DNA of 23,412 nucleotides from assembly GCA_035560715.1 (NCBI GenBank), contig DATMYW010000045.1, forward strand, positions 1 through 23,412, in the 5' to 3' direction. The translations under genes were made by a program, and so were the position numbers. The notes beneath the pieces were generated by a model. That model was not told the DNA's origin. It did not search any database and saw only the letters and a program-made list of their open reading frames with translations. This DNA comes from JAAXTX01 sp035560715 (GTDB lineage Bacteria > Patescibacteriota > Minisyncoccia > Moranbacterales > UBA1568). Below are positions 6,301 to 13,998 of this stretch, piece by piece; the stretch's first letter is position 1; every line of letters starts with the position of its first letter.

Positions 6301-7857
6301 CTATTCTACCTCCCTTACCTCGGCTCCGATCCGCCCTTCCGCGAGTCGTATGTCCAGTCTATCACCCACCCGGGCATCGGTCGATTTCCGGAGAAGGCTC
6401 CCATTTGCAGCCCGGATCAGCCCGTATCCGAGGGAAAGCACCCTATTCGGGTCGTATTGTCGGAGCGAACTTTCGGACCGAGAGATTCGTTCCCAGACAT
6501 CCTTGGCAGCACTCTTCCATCCCTCGCCGATTCTTCGTTTCGCACTCTCGAGAAGGGAGGATGATTCCCGGAGCCGATATTCAAGTATCGACAACTTCGA
6601 CCCGAGCGCGTTCTTCGCACGTTCGAACCGGTCGGAAACGCCCTCAAGAAAGCCAAGGAAAGTCCCGACACTTTTTTCGAGCCGATCGGAGGATTCGGAA
6701 AGCGCGCGTTCAAAAGAAGAAACGATGGTTCGCTCGCTTTGGACGAGCGTCTGACGTGCCGAATCCCACGGCTCACGAATAGTACGCGCGACCGCGGTCG
6801 GAGTCGAGACCATCCGGTCGGCCACGAGTGCGGCCAAGGTCACGTCCTTCTCGTGCCCGATACCGGCGATGACCGGTATCTCGCACTCGTTGATTGCCCG
6901 GACCAACGCCTCGGTATTGAATGCCTGCAGGCTTTCGATGCTTCCGCCGCCACGGATCACGACCAGAAGGTCATACAAGTCGGCCTTCGTTCGGAAATAC
7001 TTCACGGCCCGTAGGAGTTCGATGACGGCCCGCTTTCCCTCCACGCTCGAAGGATACAGATCGACCTTGACCCCGAGTCTGCCGAGGTTGGTCAGGAAGT
7101 CGCCGATCGCGGCCCCCTGTTCGGACGTGATCAGCGCGATGCGCTCGGGAAATTCGGGAAGCGGCCGCTTCCGTTCCGGTGCGAAGGCGCCTTCGGATTC
7201 GAGCTTGCGATACAGTTCGTCGTACGCCCTCTTGAGCGCGCCCTCGCCTGCCACCTCGATAGTGCCCACCTTGAACGAAAGTTTGCCCATGGGCTTCCAT
7301 ATTTCCGGCACGCCCTCGACGATGATCTCGTCCCCTTCACGCAAACGCACTCCCGATACGTCGTATTGCCACCGGAAAATGAGACAGTTCAACATGCTGT
7401 CGTCGGCGGCATCCTTGATGGAAAAATAGACGACCCGGTCACGCTCATCGACGGACGAAACCTCGCCACGGACCCGCGCCGCCATGCCGGAGAGTTCCGT
7501 GTTGAGACCATCCAGGAAGCGGGAGACGGAGAGCGCGTCATCGACCGCCTCCTTCCGAGTATCCTCGTGCTCATCCGGATAATCGGAAGGTTCCGATCCG
7601 ATACGTGCGACGCCAGGGAAAGAAAGATGCCCCGACCCCGCCCCAGATCGGCCGACGATCTCAAGGATTTCCTTGCCGTACTGCCGGCACTTCGCATCCT
7701 TGATGCCCTTCACTTCCATGAGTTCGTCGGGTGTCGTCGGCCTGCGCGCGGCGATGCCGTCGAGCGCCGCGTTCGTGAGTACGCGGAACGGCTCGACGCC
7801 TTCTTTTGATGCCTGTTTGGCCCGCCACATGCGGAGCAATGAGGAAAGATCGGCCAT
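6301..7857 (-). CDS. xseA: exodeoxyribonuclease VII large subunit with N-terminal HRDC domain
   Basis: This is the large, catalytic subunit of exonuclease VII, 518 residues. Domains in order: an HRDC domain at about 1-70 (LLRMWRAKQA..GVEPFRVLTN..TTPDELMEVKGIKDAKCRQYG) and an acidic linker at 70-108. The OB-fold nucleic-acid domain is at 110-205. The catalytic domain is at 225-360, with RIALITSEQGAAIGDF, IRGGGSIESLQAFN (301-314), GIGHEKDVT and ADRMVSTPTAVA. A long coiled coil runs over about 360-470, and a C-terminal RVLSLGYGLIRA segment follows. The core family is about 400-450 residues, so the HRDC part is extra. The ATG at 7857 starts the HRDC domain; the frame is open 72 codons further, but that part is a divergent promoter region. 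Confidence 0.92.
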   Translation of the reverse strand: MADLSSLLRMWRAKQASKEGVEPFRVLTNAALDGIAARRPTTPDELMEVKGIKDAKCRQYGKEILEIVGRSGAGSGHLSFPGVARIGSEPSDYPDEHEDTRKEAVDDALSVSRFLDGLNTELSGMAARVRGEVSSVDERDRVVYFSIKDAADDSMLNCLIFRWQYDVSGVRLREGDEIIVEGVPEIWKPMGKLSFKVGTIEVAGEGALKRAYDELYRKLESEGAFAPERKRPLPEFPERIALITSEQGAAIGDFLTNLGRLGVKVDLYPSSVEGKRAVIELLRAVKYFRTKADLYDLLVVIRGGGSIESLQAFNTEALVRAINECEIPVIAGIGHEKDVTLAALVADRMVSTPTAVARTIREPWDSARQTLVQSERTIVSSFERALSESSDRLEKSVGTFLGFLEGVSDRFERAKNALGSKLSILEYRLRESSSLLESAKRRIGEGWKSAAKDVWERISRSESSLRQYDPNRVLSLGYGLIRAANGSLLRKSTDARVGDRLDIRLAEGRIGAEVREVE

Positions 7858-7965
7858 AATCAGATAACAGGAAACGAATATCATGTAACAGGGAACGGGA
7901 GCAAAGGAATTCGGGAAACAAATATCGAATACGCGGCACGGAAACGGAAGGATTAGGGTCAGTCC

Positions 7966-8007
7966 ATTGTACTCCGAAAGGGGGAAACCGGGAAAGTATG
8001 GTACAAT
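7966..8007. promoter_or_regulatory. back-to-back promoters between xseA and the ABC operon
   Basis: TACAAT occurs on the plus strand at 8002-8007, preceded by TGG (7999-8001) in extended -10 form. It also occurs on the minus strand at 7971-7966. The two form an inverted repeat, ATTGTAC/GTACAAT, 28 bases apart. The plus start would be near 8014, about 22 bases before the ATPase ATG. The minus start would be near 7960, giving xseA a leader of about 100 bases. Neither side has a clear -35. The inverted repeat could also be an operator. Confidence 0.45.
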
Positions 8008-8035
8008 TTTGGGAGAATGTGAACCGAAACGTACC

Positions 8036-9343
8036 ATGGAACCGCTGATCTCCATCGAGAAGCTCCGGGTCATCTACAACCAGGGGAAACCGAACGAAAT
8101 GCGTGCGCTGGAGGAGACCAACCTCCAGATTTTTCCGAAGGAATACGTCATCATCTACGGGCCGTCCGGCTGCGGGAAGTCGACATTGCTGTATTCCATC
8201 GCCGGGCTCCAAAAGCCGACCTATGGCGACATCACCATCGCCGGAAAGTCGTTTTCGAAGATGACGAAACGAGAGATGCTCGGACTCCACCAGACCGTCA
8301 TCGGACTCATCTTCCAGGCGTTCTATCTGATCCCCTCGCTCTCCGTCCTCGACAATGTCTGTCTTCCGCGCGCCTTTCGCGGAGAAAGCCGTCCCGATCG
8401 CGAAAAAGACGGGTTCCAATCGCTCCGCCGATTCAGTATCATCGAACAGGCCGACAAGTACCCGAGCCAGCTTTCGGGCGGACAGAAACAGCGCGTCGCC
8501 ATCGCGCGGGCTCTCATCAACGAGCCGCAGATCGTCCTCGCCGACGAGCCGGTTGGAAACCTCGACAGCGAATCCGCGCGCAACGTGCTCCAGATACTCA
8601 AGGACCTCAACGAGATCGACCAGCAGACCATCATCATGGTCACGCACAACCCGGAGCACCTCGCTTATGCTGACCGCATCATCCACATGCGTGACGGTCG
8701 GGTAATCAAAGAGGAGGTGAACAAGGAAAAACGACCGATCGAGTCGAAGAAGGAGACGATGGATACGAGACAGGACGATCCCGCGACACGCGAACTCAGT
8801 ATCCTCATGTCATCATTCCGAAGCCTGCTTCCGCAACAGGTGAACATGCTTCTCGTCCCCTACAAGGCAAAGCAGCTTCTAAACCATTTGCTTTCCGACC
8901 TGAATGAGGAACAGGTCTCCATCGCGGAAACGCTCGTCCGGGAACTTCTCTTCCACAATATCGAAAGCAAAGAAGTCATGGAACGACTCGACCTCGACTA
9001 CGACAAGGGAGGAGGTGGATGGAACCGCACACGGGCGGAACACTTCTCGGAACGATTAGACCACCTTCTCCGACAGGTCGAGTCCGTAAAGACCCAGGGG
9101 GAGGCGGCCGCGCCGGAATTCGCCGGGTATCTCATCACACACTTCCATCTGTCTCTCGACGAAACACAGTCCATGAGGCTGAAAAACATCCTCGGACTCC
9201 GAATCGACAGCAAGATCGGGCAGACTGAACTGAAGAAACGGCTCGACCTGTCACTGAAACAGGGCGGAATCGGACTCCACTCACAGACTGCCGAGAAGAT
9301 CGCCCGCGAGGTCGAGATGATCATGCTTCTCAAGTATTCCTGA
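8036..9343 (+). CDS. MacB/LolD-type ABC transporter ATPase with duplicated C-terminal module
   Basis: This 435-residue ATPase energises the FtsX/MacB-like permease encoded directly downstream. Residues 1-225 form a complete nucleotide-binding domain: Walker A GPSGCGKST (42-50), Q-loop region FQAF (93-96), signature LSGGQKQR (146-153), Walker B IVLADEP (166-172) and H-loop VTHN (202-205). LolD/MacB ATPases usually end near residue 230, but this one continues for about 200 residues. The extension holds two gap-free copies of a helical module, at about 281-346 and 366-431 (offset 85). Each copy carries RLDL-x4-GGxG. The start is the ATG at 8036, the first in frame after the promoter; no Shine-Dalgarno is close. 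Confidence 0.9.
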   Translation: MEPLISIEKLRVIYNQGKPNEMRALEETNLQIFPKEYVIIYGPSGCGKSTLLYSIAGLQKPTYGDITIAGKSFSKMTKREMLGLHQTVIGLIFQAFYLIPSLSVLDNVCLPRAFRGESRPDREKDGFQSLRRFSIIEQADKYPSQLSGGQKQRVAIARALINEPQIVLADEPVGNLDSESARNVLQILKDLNEIDQQTIIMVTHNPEHLAYADRIIHMRDGRVIKEEVNKEKRPIESKKETMDTRQDDPATRELSILMSSFRSLLPQQVNMLLVPYKAKQLLNHLLSDLNEEQVSIAETLVRELLFHNIESKEVMERLDLDYDKGGGGWNRTRAEHFSERLDHLLRQVESVKTQGEAAAPEFAGYLITHFHLSLDETQSMRLKNILGLRIDSKIGQTELKKRLDLSLKQGGIGLHSQTAEKIAREVEMIMLLKYS

Positions 9344-9344
9344 T

Positions 9345-10529
9345 ATGCTCTTCACCGATCTCCTCCGACTCTCGCTCCGCATGTTCAAGGCCCGCGCCCT
9401 CCGGACCTTTCTTACGATCCTCGGTATGGGCGTCGGCATCGCCGCGATCGTCTTCCTCGTCTCGTTCGGCTACGGACTCCAGCAGACGCTCCTCAAGAAA
9501 ATAACCACGTCCGATGCGCTCTCCACGCTCGACGTGACCGCTGAAAATCCCGATGCCCCGTCGCTCGACACGGCGACCGCTGCCCGACTCGCCGCCCTCC
9601 CCGGAACCGAAGCCGTCATTCCCGTCAACGAGCTGCGCGGTCAGCTCAAGGTATCCGGCGTCACGCTCGATTCCGGCGCCGTGGTCGCACGTCCGAGATA
9701 TTTCGACCTTGTCGGGATAAAGATGTCCGCCGGCCGATCTCCCTCCGATTCCGCTCCGGAAGTCGTCATCACGTCCGGCATCGCGAAAGCGTTCGGTAAG
9801 GACCCGACATCCCTCGTAGGACAGAAGATATCGCTCTCCCTGTTCGTCACCCAAAGTCAGGGCGGGACGGATGCGGAATATGCTCCCTCGAACCAACTCG
9901 CCATCGTCGGTATCGCCGAGAGCGACGAGAACCTGTTCTATCTCTCACCCGGTGCGATATCGGGCATCCCGTTGCCGCCCGCGACCCAGATCAAGCTCAA
10001 AGGAACGTCGACCGCCGCATTGCCCGGTCTCCGGAACGAAATCCAGTCTCTCGGTCTGTCCGCATCATCCATCTCCGAGACGATCGACCAGGCAAACAAG
10101 GTCTTTCAGGCGATCCAACTCCTCCTCATGTCCTTCGGCGTCATCGCGCTCATCGTTTCGGCGATCGGTATGTTCAATACGATGACCATCACGCTTCTCG
10201 AACGCACCGAGGAGATCGGAATCATGAAATCGATCGGAGCCTCGCCCGCATCCATATCGCTCATGTTCGTCATGGAATCGACCCTGATGGGACTTCTCGG
10301 CAGCCTGATGGGCATCGTACTTGGCATCATCGGCGGACAACTCACGAACCTGCTCTTCAACCTCGTCGCGTCGCGCTTCGGAGGACAGGCGGCGGACCTG
10401 TTCTTCAGCCCGGTCTGGTTCCTTCTCGCCATCATCGGCTTCGGAGCTTTCGTCGGATTCCTGACCGGCATCATCCCCGCCCGCAAGGCCGCCAAGACCG
10501 ATGCCCTCGAGGCGTTGCGGTACAAGTAA
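9345..10529 (+). CDS. MacB/FtsX-type ABC transporter permease
   Basis: This 394-residue membrane partner of the upstream ATPase has four membrane helices. One is near the N-terminus (about 22-42, after LRMFKARALRTFLTILG). Three lie in the last 150 residues, with the family signature ERTEEIGIMKSIGAS between helices 2 and 3 and a terminal PARKAAKTDALEALRYK. Residues about 50-245 form the extracytoplasmic MacB core domain. This class moves lipoproteins, peptides or antimicrobials, or transmits mechanical force as FtsX does; the substrate here is unknown. The ATG lies one base after the ATPase stop codon, so translation is probably coupled. A strong terminator follows. Confidence 0.9.
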   Translation: MLFTDLLRLSLRMFKARALRTFLTILGMGVGIAAIVFLVSFGYGLQQTLLKKITTSDALSTLDVTAENPDAPSLDTATAARLAALPGTEAVIPVNELRGQLKVSGVTLDSGAVVARPRYFDLVGIKMSAGRSPSDSAPEVVITSGIAKAFGKDPTSLVGQKISLSLFVTQSQGGTDAEYAPSNQLAIVGIAESDENLFYLSPGAISGIPLPPATQIKLKGTSTAALPGLRNEIQSLGLSASSISETIDQANKVFQAIQLLLMSFGVIALIVSAIGMFNTMTITLLERTEEIGIMKSIGASPASISLMFVMESTLMGLLGSLMGIVLGIIGGQLTNLLFNLVASRFGGQAADLFFSPVWFLLAIIGFGAFVGFLTGIIPARKAAKTDALEALRYK

Positions 10530-10556
10530 TCTCACGCTCACTTCACGCCCGAAGAC

Positions 10557-10584
10557 AAAAAAAACGGCCTCCTGGCCGTTTTTT
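10557..10584. terminator. bidirectional terminator between the ABC operon and typA
   Basis: The stem CGGCC/GGCCG around TCCT is flanked by A8 on the left and T6 on the right, so it works for both converging units. Confidence 0.9.
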
Positions 10585-10604
10585 CGAGATTCGTATATAT
10601 CCCT

Positions 10605-12392
10605 CTACTTCTTCCGGCCCGCCTTGACGCGTTCGGTCTCGGAGAGCACCTGCTTGCGGAGCCTGACGTTCGAGGGCGTCACCTCGAGATATTCGTCATT
10701 GGACATGATCTCGAGGCCGCGTTCGATAGTGAGTTCCCACGGTGGGGATAATTTGAGCGCCTCGTCAGCGCCGGATGAGCGCATGTTCGTCAGGTTTTTC
10801 CCCTTGATCGGATTGACCGCCATATCGGAACCCTTCGAGGTGTTGCCGACGACCATCCCCTCGTAGACCTCCACGGCCGGCCCGATATAGAGCGTGCCGC
10901 GCGTCTGCAGGTTGTCGAGCGCGAAGGCGGCCGTCTTGCCCGCGATCATCGAGATCATCGAGCCGACATCACGATGGTCGATTTCTCCGACGAACGGCCG
11001 GAAACCGACGAACCGGCTCGAGAAGATCCCCTCCCCGCGCGTATCGATGATGAATTCGTTCCGATATCCGAGGAGACCGCGGGTCGGCGCCTCGAACACG
11101 AGCCGCTGATATCCGCCGCTCCCCTCCTTCATCTCGGTCATGAATCCCTTGCGACGCCCGAGCTTCTCGATGACCGTCCCGGAGGATTCCATCGGACATT
11201 CGATCGTCACTTCCTCGAACGGCTCCTGTTTCACACCGTCCACCTCCTTGATAATGACCTGCGGCTGCGAGACCTGCGTCTCATACCCTTCGCGACGCAT
11301 GTTCTCCAAGAGGATCGCGATATGAAGCTCACCCCGTCCGTACACCTTGTACCGGTCCGTCTCCGAGAAATCGATCTTGAGTCCCACGTTGATCTCGAGC
11401 TCCTTCTCCAGACGCTCGCGAAGCTGCTGGTTCGTCACGTATTTTCCCTCACGACCCGCGAACGGACTGTCGTTCACCAGGAAGAAGAGCGATATGGTCG
11501 GCTCGTCGATATCGATGGCCGGAAGTATCTCCTGCTCCGCCGTCGTGGAAATGGTATCGCCGATCTCGACGTTCGGAAGTCCGGCAAGAAGGACGATATC
11601 ACCCGCTTCCGCCACCGGAATCTCCTCGCGGTCGAGTCCCTTGAACGTGGAGATCTTCACGATACGTCCGTTCTCGGACTTTCCTTTCACGTTGCGAACG
11701 AGCACCTGGTCTCCCATCTTCACCTTGCCCTCGTAAACACGGGCGACGGCGATGCGACCCAGGAAGTTGTCGTAGCCGAGATTGAACGGCTGCGCTCGCA
11801 GAGATGCCGACGAATCATGCAGTGCCTCGGGAACGCGCTCCAGGATCGTATCGAGGATCGGAGAAAGGTCTACGCCTGTCTCATCGAGCGAGCGCTTCGC
11901 GATCCCCTCGCGGGCGATCGCATAGAGTACCGGGAAGTCGAGCTGTTCATCGGTGGCTCCGAGATCCAAGAAGAGTTCATATACCAGTTCGGCGACGATT
12001 TCCGGTCGCGCCGCCGGCTTGTCGATCTTGTTGAGGACCACGATCGGACGAAGACCGAGCTCGAGCGACTTCTTCAGCACGAAACGTGTCTGCGGCATCG
12101 GTCCTTCCTGCGCGTCCACGACGAGCACGACGTCGTCGATGGAACGAAGAACACGCTCCACTTCGCTTCCGAAGTCGGCATGCCCCGGGGTATCGACGAT
12201 GTTGATCTTGGTATCCTTGTAGTAGAGCGAGGCGTTCTTGGCATAGATGGTGATCCCGCGCTCCTTCTCGAGCGCGTTCGTATCCATCGAAAAGCCTTCC
12301 TGGGCGTACCCGGTCTGCTTGAGGAGTCCGTCGGTCAGGGTCGTCTTTCCGTGGTCGACGTGCGCGATGATGGCGATATTTCGGATATGCAT
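10605..12392 (-). CDS. typA: ribosome-associated translational GTPase TypA/BipA
   Basis: This 595-residue, full-length member of the TypA/BipA family binds the ribosome and supports assembly or translation under stress. The GTPase domain shows G1 AHVDHGKTT (10-18), the switch/G2 region ERGITI, G3 DTPGHADF and G4 NKID. EF-G-like domains II, III and V follow, then the BipA-specific C-terminal domain (about 480-590). The first ATG (12392) begins directly with the conserved MHIRNIAIIAHVDHGKTT. A consensus promoter lies about 100 bases upstream, and a hairpin with U-tract sits in the leader. No Shine-Dalgarno is seen. Transcription ends at the shared hairpin at 10557-10584. Confidence 0.97.
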   Translation of the reverse strand: MHIRNIAIIAHVDHGKTTLTDGLLKQTGYAQEGFSMDTNALEKERGITIYAKNASLYYKDTKINIVDTPGHADFGSEVERVLRSIDDVVLVVDAQEGPMPQTRFVLKKSLELGLRPIVVLNKIDKPAARPEIVAELVYELFLDLGATDEQLDFPVLYAIAREGIAKRSLDETGVDLSPILDTILERVPEALHDSSASLRAQPFNLGYDNFLGRIAVARVYEGKVKMGDQVLVRNVKGKSENGRIVKISTFKGLDREEIPVAEAGDIVLLAGLPNVEIGDTISTTAEQEILPAIDIDEPTISLFFLVNDSPFAGREGKYVTNQQLRERLEKELEINVGLKIDFSETDRYKVYGRGELHIAILLENMRREGYETQVSQPQVIIKEVDGVKQEPFEEVTIECPMESSGTVIEKLGRRKGFMTEMKEGSGGYQRLVFEAPTRGLLGYRNEFIIDTRGEGIFSSRFVGFRPFVGEIDHRDVGSMISMIAGKTAAFALDNLQTRGTLYIGPAVEVYEGMVVGNTSKGSDMAVNPIKGKNLTNMRSSGADEALKLSPPWELTIERGLEIMSNDEYLEVTPSNVRLRKQVLSETERVKAGRKK

Positions 12393-12453
12393 AGGCTTGG
12401 GTCAAATGGGATGAAAGGGAGAAATGGGAGAAAAAGAATAGACTGCCAGTTCT

Positions 12454-12480
12454 AAAAATAAAAAGGCACCAGGGCCCTTT
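12454..12480 (-). promoter_or_regulatory. terminator-like hairpin in the typA leader
   Basis: On the minus strand AAAGG(G)C pairs with GCCTTT around a 6-base loop, followed by a T-rich tract TTTTTATTTTT. It begins about 6 bases after the predicted typA start site, so it could act as an attenuator or a 5' stabilising stem. Confidence 0.5.
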
Positions 12481-12492
12481 CTTCGCGTAGCC

Positions 12493-12521
12493 ATTATGCG
12501 GCATTGACTGAAAAATGTCAA
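12493..12521 (-). promoter_or_regulatory. promoter of typA
   Basis: TTGACA (12521-12516) and CATAAT (12498-12493) on the minus strand have a 17-base spacer. This is the best -35 in the window. Its -35 is 10 bases from the -35 of the divergent plus-strand promoter. Confidence 0.8.
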
Positions 12522-12531
12522 AGCAACGCAT

Positions 12532-12560
12532 TTGACTCCAGCCGGAAAATGATGTATACT
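12532..12560 (+). promoter_or_regulatory. promoter of the small membrane peptide unit
   Basis: TTGACT (12532-12537) and TATACT (12555-12560) are separated by 17 bases. The predicted start is near 12567. An additional TTGACT at 12504-12509 lies inside the typA promoter, within a GCATTGACT/GCATTTGACT near-repeat. Confidence 0.85.
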
Positions 12561-12575
12561 GTACCTGTAGTAGTG

Positions 12576-12608
12576 AAAACGGGTGCCCCTGTCGGGGAAC
12601 CCGTTTTT
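12576..12608 (+). promoter_or_regulatory. terminator-like hairpin at the 5' end of the small unit
   Basis: Arms AAAACGGGT (12576-12584) and ACCCGTTTT (12599-12607) enclose CCCC/GGGG with a TGTC loop, followed by a further T. It starts about 10 bases after the predicted transcription start. A second stem, GAGAGTCC (12628-12635) with GGGCTCTT (12646-12653), follows before the reading frame. Confidence 0.65.
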
Positions 12609-12673
12609 ATTTGAAGAACTACAAAAAGAGAGTCCGCTCAAGCGTGGGCTCTTGTAAGCCATAAGACAAACCT

Positions 12674-12826
12674 ATGGAACGCACTTCCATGGTGACGTCG
12701 GGGCAGGTGCATCAGTGCGACCAGTGTCGCAAGGCACAGGAGGCTGAGGAAATGGCGTTCGCTTTCCTTATCGCCCTCATGCCGGTCATCACCCTGACCC
12801 TTTTCGGGAATATGGGGCTGTTATAA
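12674..12826 (+). CDS. small membrane peptide with CxxC, 50 aa (or 24 aa from an internal start)
   Basis: This short frame has its own promoter and its own terminator, and no other gene accounts for them. From 12674 it encodes 50 residues. A hydrophilic N-terminal part with CDQC (C15-C18) is followed by a membrane helix at about 27-48 (AFAFLIALMPVITLTLF). The first ATG has no Shine-Dalgarno. The internal ATG at 12752 is preceded by a strong AGGAGG (12738-12743) with 8 bases of spacing and would give a 24-residue purely transmembrane peptide. Either or both may be made. I recognise no family. It could be a regulatory membrane peptide, a toxin-like peptide or a subunit of a larger complex; nothing in the sequence decides this. 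Confidence 0.55.
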   Translation: MERTSMVTSGQVHQCDQCRKAQEAEEMAFAFLIALMPVITLTLFGNMGLL

Positions 12827-12841
12827 GCCTCCCTCTCTCAA

Positions 12842-12873
12842 AGAAAACACCCCGCACTCGGGGTGTTTTCTTA
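12842..12873. terminator. bidirectional terminator between the small unit and nrdG
   Basis: Perfect 13-base arms, AAGAAAACACCCC (12842-12854) and GGGGTGTTTTCTT (12861-12873), surround a 6-base loop. It is A-rich on one side and T-rich on the other, so it serves both the plus-strand peptide unit and the minus-strand nrd operon. Confidence 0.92.
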
Positions 12874-12910
12874 TGCATTATTCTTTATTCCGGATTCTAT
12901 ATTCCTGGAC

Positions 12911-13612
12911 CTACTTCCGTATCCCGACCGTCTTCACGGCCTTCCGCATGCGCGCCGCGGCCTTTTCCAGGTCGACCATCTTTCCCTTCACCTGTTCCTT
13001 CAGTGTCGGGTCAAGGATCGTCATGTCCCGGAATTCCTGAAGATAGTAGGCTTGTGCGCCCTTGATGAGCCTTGCTATCCCATCGAAGTCCGCCTCGGTA
13101 TGGATACCGGGCACCACGGTCGTGCGGAACTCGTACGGGACGCCGCTCTCCATGATCAGCCGTATACTCTTTTTGATGTTTGCCGTGTCGACCGAAACGC
13201 GCGTCGTCTCGGAATACCGATCGATGCCGTTCTTGATATCCATCGCGACATAGTCGACGAGACCGTCGCGGAATACCTCCTCGAGGATTTCCGGCCTCGT
13301 CCCGTTTGAGTCGAGTTTCACCGAGAACCTCATCTTCTTGATCTTCCGAATGAACGCGACGATATCCTGCTGTACCGTCGGTTCTCCTCCGGTGATACAG
13401 ACGCCGTCGAGGATACCCTTCCGCTTCGCCAGGAACTCGAGAAATTCCATGTCCTTGCCCTTGAATGTCTTCATCGCCTCCGAAGAGAGCTCTACCAGTT
13501 CGGGATTATGACAGAACGGACACCGAAAATTACACCCGACCGTGAACACGGTCGTGGCAATCTTCCCCGGATAGTCGATCAGTGTCATTTTTTGAAAGCC
13601 GGCGAGCAGCAT
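12911..13612 (-). CDS. nrdG: anaerobic ribonucleotide reductase activating protein (radical SAM)
   Basis: This 233-residue radical-SAM enzyme uses a 4Fe-4S cluster and S-adenosylmethionine to place the glycyl radical on the class III reductase. The cluster motif CNFRCPFC (C27, C31, C34) is of the CX3CX2C type. GGEP follows at 75-78, and the N-terminal GFQKMTLIDYPGKIATTVFTVGC is typical of the longer NrdG branch found in archaea and many anaerobic bacteria (about 230 residues, against about 155 in E. coli). It is the last gene of the nrd operon, after the separate glycyl-radical protein, and is closed by the strong hairpin at 12842-12873. No Shine-Dalgarno precedes the ATG; a second possible start is eight codons in. 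Confidence 0.92.
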   Translation of the reverse strand: MLLAGFQKMTLIDYPGKIATTVFTVGCNFRCPFCHNPELVELSSEAMKTFKGKDMEFLEFLAKRKGILDGVCITGGEPTVQQDIVAFIRKIKKMRFSVKLDSNGTRPEILEEVFRDGLVDYVAMDIKNGIDRYSETTRVSVDTANIKKSIRLIMESGVPYEFRTTVVPGIHTEADFDGIARLIKGAQAYYLQEFRDMTILDPTLKEQVKGKMVDLEKAAARMRKAVKTVGIRK

Positions 13613-13634
13613 ATTTTTCGTGGCCCAAAGACTT

Positions 13635-13671
13635 CCGAAGGCTAAACCTCCTGAGAAGGTTTAGCCTTCGG
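13635..13671. repeat. long perfect palindrome inside the nrd operon
   Basis: Arms of 15 bases, CCGAAGGCTAAACCT (13635-13649) and its exact complement (13657-13671), surround a 7-base loop in the 85-base gap between the glycyl-radical gene and nrdG. No U-tract follows on either strand, so it is not a standard terminator. It may be an RNA processing or stability stem, or a REP-type repeat. Confidence 0.75.
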
Positions 13672-13697
13672 CCGCTTGGTAACCATTCAATCCGATA

Positions 13698-13958
13698 CTA
13701 GCAGTCGCAGGTCATCGCCGATGCGAACGTCACGCGATCCTGGAACTCCTGGCGCTTCGCCTTGTTCCACTGCTTGATCGGGCGGATATAGCCCACGATG
13801 CGCGAGTAGACCTCGGCTTCCTGGAAGTTCCGGAGGACCGGGTCGGCCGCATGGCACGCCTCACACTTCACGAACGACTTGCCGCCAGCTTCGTACGGCA
13901 TGAATTTCCCACCCTTTCCGATTTCCTTCCCGCAGTCGTGGCAGATGTGCTTCTGCAT
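13698..13958 (-). CDS. stand-alone glycyl-radical domain of the anaerobic ribonucleotide reductase
   Basis: This 86-residue protein carries the segment that normally ends NrdD. EVYSRIVGYIRPIKQWNKAK at 49-68 matches the EV-x-R-x-x-GY-x-RP-x-x-x-WN-x-x-K signature, with G56 as the expected radical glycine, and is followed by EFQDRVTF. It is preceded by its own zinc-ribbon-like pairs C6-C9 and C32-C35, and the chain ends in CDC. The large NrdD encoded just upstream stops before this motif, so the two proteins together make one complete reductase. The ATG is 40 bases after two tandem TAA stops of nrdD, with no Shine-Dalgarno and no frame connecting them. NrdG would be the activator. The function is inferred from the motif and the operon. 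Confidence 0.8.
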   Translation of the reverse strand: MQKHICHDCGKEIGKGGKFMPYEAGGKSFVKCEACHAADPVLRNFQEAEVYSRIVGYIRPIKQWNKAKRQEFQDRVTFASAMTCDC

Positions 13959-13998
13959 ATGTTTATGTTATCTGACTGATTACGATTTATGAACGTTA

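Noticed and set aside
7661..8686. 341-codon minus-strand frame across the xseA/ABC boundary
   Set aside because: It runs antisense through the ATPase and out of frame through the HRDC region; both real genes have clear domains.
10974..12455. 493-codon plus-strand open frame
   Set aside because: It is antisense to typA, which has full family motifs. The product is an Arg/Asp/His/Leu-rich shadow without domains.
13646..13653. AGGAGG on the minus strand considered as a ribosome binding site for an earlier nrdG start
   Set aside because: It is part of the long palindrome's loop and arm, and no in-frame start codon lies at a suitable distance.
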